A DNA stretch of 64,000 nt, from positions 1 to 64,000 of the forward strand of contig CANMQP010000006.1 in NCBI GenBank assembly GCA_947500035.1, written 5' to 3'. Under the pieces are notes generated by a model that was given only the letters and a program-made list of their open reading frames with translations, was not told the origin of the DNA and did no database searches. Source of the stretch: an uncultured Kiloniellaceae bacterium (GTDB lineage: Bacteria > Pseudomonadota > Alphaproteobacteria > Kiloniellales > Kiloniellaceae). This document shows positions 62,734 to 64,000 of the stretch, one piece after another; positions within the stretch are counted from its first letter, which is position 1; the number at the start of each line of letters is the position of its first letter. The position numbers and the translations under genes are program-made.

Positions 62734-63438
62734 TCACGTGCGCCGCTTAAGCAACCCCTCTGCACGCCGCCGGCGCATCACGCCGAGGCCGACCAGGCCG
62801 AAGCCCAGCAGCGCGAGACTCGCAGGCTCCGGAATTGCCACCGCGCCCGGCAGCCTGACGTCGCCCGAGACGCGGATCTCGTAGTCACCGGTGGTGCCCC
62901 GCACCATCTCCAAGCGCGTGTCGTCGTCCCGCGACGTCCACGGGCGGCCGGTATAGTAGCTGTGCTCTCCGGCGCGGGCTTCCGCTTCTCGCAGGATCCA
63001 GTCGGATATGGCGATCACATAACTGCCGGCTTCCAGATCCAGCGACAGGAAAGAATCAAAACTCAGGTCGTTGAAGGCCAATTTTGATCCGTCGTTGCCT
63101 GTGGGGCCGTAGGCGTCGCTGTCCCCGCCCCGCCACTTTCCAAGCATACCAAGATCGCCGAGCGAATCGAATTCAAACAAATGAATGTCCGTATTCAAGC
63201 CGGAAATTGATCCCCAGTTTCCGCCGAGCACACCGAATGACAGGACATCGATTTCGATCCTGCCGGCGGTTACTACCTCGAACCTGTGGTAGTTGATGGT
63301 GATCCCCTGATTTCCGCCGGGAATGTCCGAAATAGATCCCGAAAACAGCGGCCCCGCCTCGGCCTGATGCGTAATTGCAAATCCGGACAGAAGCCCGATT
63401 GCGAGAGCTAAACTCCTAAACGACGCCGCGCCCGACAT
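62734..63438 (-). CDS. PEP-CTERM sorting-domain protein
   Basis: The 234-residue precursor has a signal peptide (ALAIGLLSGFAITHQAEA, cleavage near residue 28), a beta-rich middle with GNQGITINYHRFEVVTAGRIEIDVLSFG and SLDLEAGSYVIAISDWILREAEA, typical of DVUA0089-like PEP-CTERM proteins, and a C-terminal IPEPASLALLGFGLVGLGVMRRRRAEG sorting signal. The PEP motif is canonical here. It should be cleaved by an exosortase and placed on the surface. Confidence 0.9.
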   Translation of the reverse strand: MSGAASFRSLALAIGLLSGFAITHQAEAGPLFSGSISDIPGGNQGITINYHRFEVVTAGRIEIDVLSFGVLGGNWGSISGLNTDIHLFEFDSLGDLGMLGKWRGGDSDAYGPTGNDGSKLAFNDLSFDSFLSLDLEAGSYVIAISDWILREAEARAGEHSYYTGRPWTSRDDDTRLEMVRGTTGDYEIRVSGDVRLPGAVAIPEPASLALLGFGLVGLGVMRRRRAEGLLKRRT

Positions 63439-63714
63439 GGCAAATTCCCCTTGGCATTATGATTGCTGACGATTTTTTTGCAGTGAGTCAAACCCCTGCC
63501 TGCCACGCCCGAGCCGCAGCGGGATCCCCAAGACACTTACTCGCAAGGGTTTAAATCAGATACAGCCGGTGATAGCATTGGAAATAAGTGGAAAAGTGAA
63601 ACCCCGGCTTTGCGCACCAGCCTGCTCAGGCCTCTCCGTGTCCGAGCTGAGCTCGGGATAACACGGCACTCTTCAGCAAGATCGGCGTTTCACAATCAAA
63701 GAAGGCATCTCAAA

Positions 63715-64000
63715 GTGCTTCGACTCAAAGCAAATCCTTTGACCCGTTACAAAAGCCTGCTCGTGACCCTTGCGGTCTGCCAGGCCGTCACCGGCGGCGT
63801 CATGTACGCAATGCCGGAGTTGTTCGTCCTGCGTTTGGATTTCCGCGCCGACCAGGTGGCCGAGATCGAGCGGAACGTGCGTTGGGTGATACTGCTGCTG
63901 GCGCTTTTCACTTTTATTGTCCTGAAGATAGAAGCGGTGCGGCACAAACGATGGCTGCACTTCGCGCTTGGCGCCACTTGGCTTGCCTTTGTCGTGATCA
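63715..64000 (+). CDS. Membrane protein, truncated by the window end
   Basis: GTG 63715, with AAGG nine bases upstream, opens a frame that runs to the window edge (95 codons visible). It begins (M)LRLKANPLTRYKSLLVTLAV and has three hydrophobic stretches, about residues 15-33, 54-70 and 80-95, separated by a charged loop (RADQVAEIERN). The family was not recognised. The start is chosen by ribosome-binding site and composition. Confidence 0.55.
   Translation, partial: MLRLKANPLTRYKSLLVTLAVCQAVTGGVMYAMPELFVLRLDFRADQVAEIERNVRWVILLLALFTFIVLKIEAVRHKRWLHFALGATWLAFVVI

Overview
The window looks like chromosomal DNA of a moderately GC-rich alphaproteobacterium, probably a marine Rhodospirillales-type organism. 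This is inferred from gene content, not from a marker gene: a histone H1-like lysine/alanine-repeat protein, a TadG-type pilus protein, two PEP-CTERM-type surface proteins, a Kdo transferase and a specialised NusG/RfaH paralogue. No rRNA or tRNA gene, CRISPR array, insertion sequence or replication origin was recognised.

Layout. Bases 1-13.4 kb are mixed housekeeping and accessory genes: a partial histone H1-like gene, a peroxiredoxin-like protein, a pentapeptide-repeat protein, a DUF983 membrane protein, a PEP-CTERM-like protein, an XRE regulator with a GFA-family enzyme and a PhnD-like binding protein, a fatty-acid desaturase, an SLC13-type permease, and a TadG-like von Willebrand protein with an extra discoidin-like domain. 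A perfect 30-bp palindrome flanked by T-runs (13427-13456) separates this part from the next.

Bases 13.6-48.0 kb hold the main feature: about 31 consecutive minus-strand genes, tightly packed and often overlapping by 4 bp. They read as one surface-glycan operon transcribed from about 47.98 kb down to 13.65 kb. It starts with a MarR-type EPS-associated regulator fused to a Rossmann-like domain, then an RfaH/NusG-like antiterminator. A leader with hairpins and an ops-like GCGGTAGC element follows, and then the sugar genes. These cover nonulosonate-type sugar synthesis (NeuB-like synthase, cytidylyltransferase, aminotransferase), CDP-glucose conversion (RfbF, RfbG, aminotransferase, cupin epimerase, a C-methyltransferase-like protein), amidation (three asparagine-synthetase homologues and a PseA/WbpG-like amidotransferase), and decoration (four more methyltransferases, two PhyH dioxygenases, GNAT and hexapeptide acyltransferases, MBOAT plus SGNH partner). 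A PglK/MsbA-type ABC transporter probably exports the product. A stretch at about 30.4-36.3 kb is visibly more AT-rich and may have been acquired separately.

Bases 48.2-56.1 kb continue the envelope theme: a sulfotransferase, three GT4 and one GT2 glycosyltransferases, a nucleotide-sugar epimerase, and waaA (Kdo transferase). Bases 56.1-59.9 kb form a small redox/regulatory island: an NmrA-like reductase and a SnoaL-like protein divergent from a TetR regulator, and an SDR divergent from an AraC regulator. Bases 60.3-64 kb hold a secreted single-Cache protein, a methyl-accepting chemotaxis protein, a second PEP-CTERM protein and the start of a membrane protein cut by the window edge.

Family assignments rest on motifs read by eye. 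No database search was run, so exact sugar substrates and exact operon boundaries are inference.
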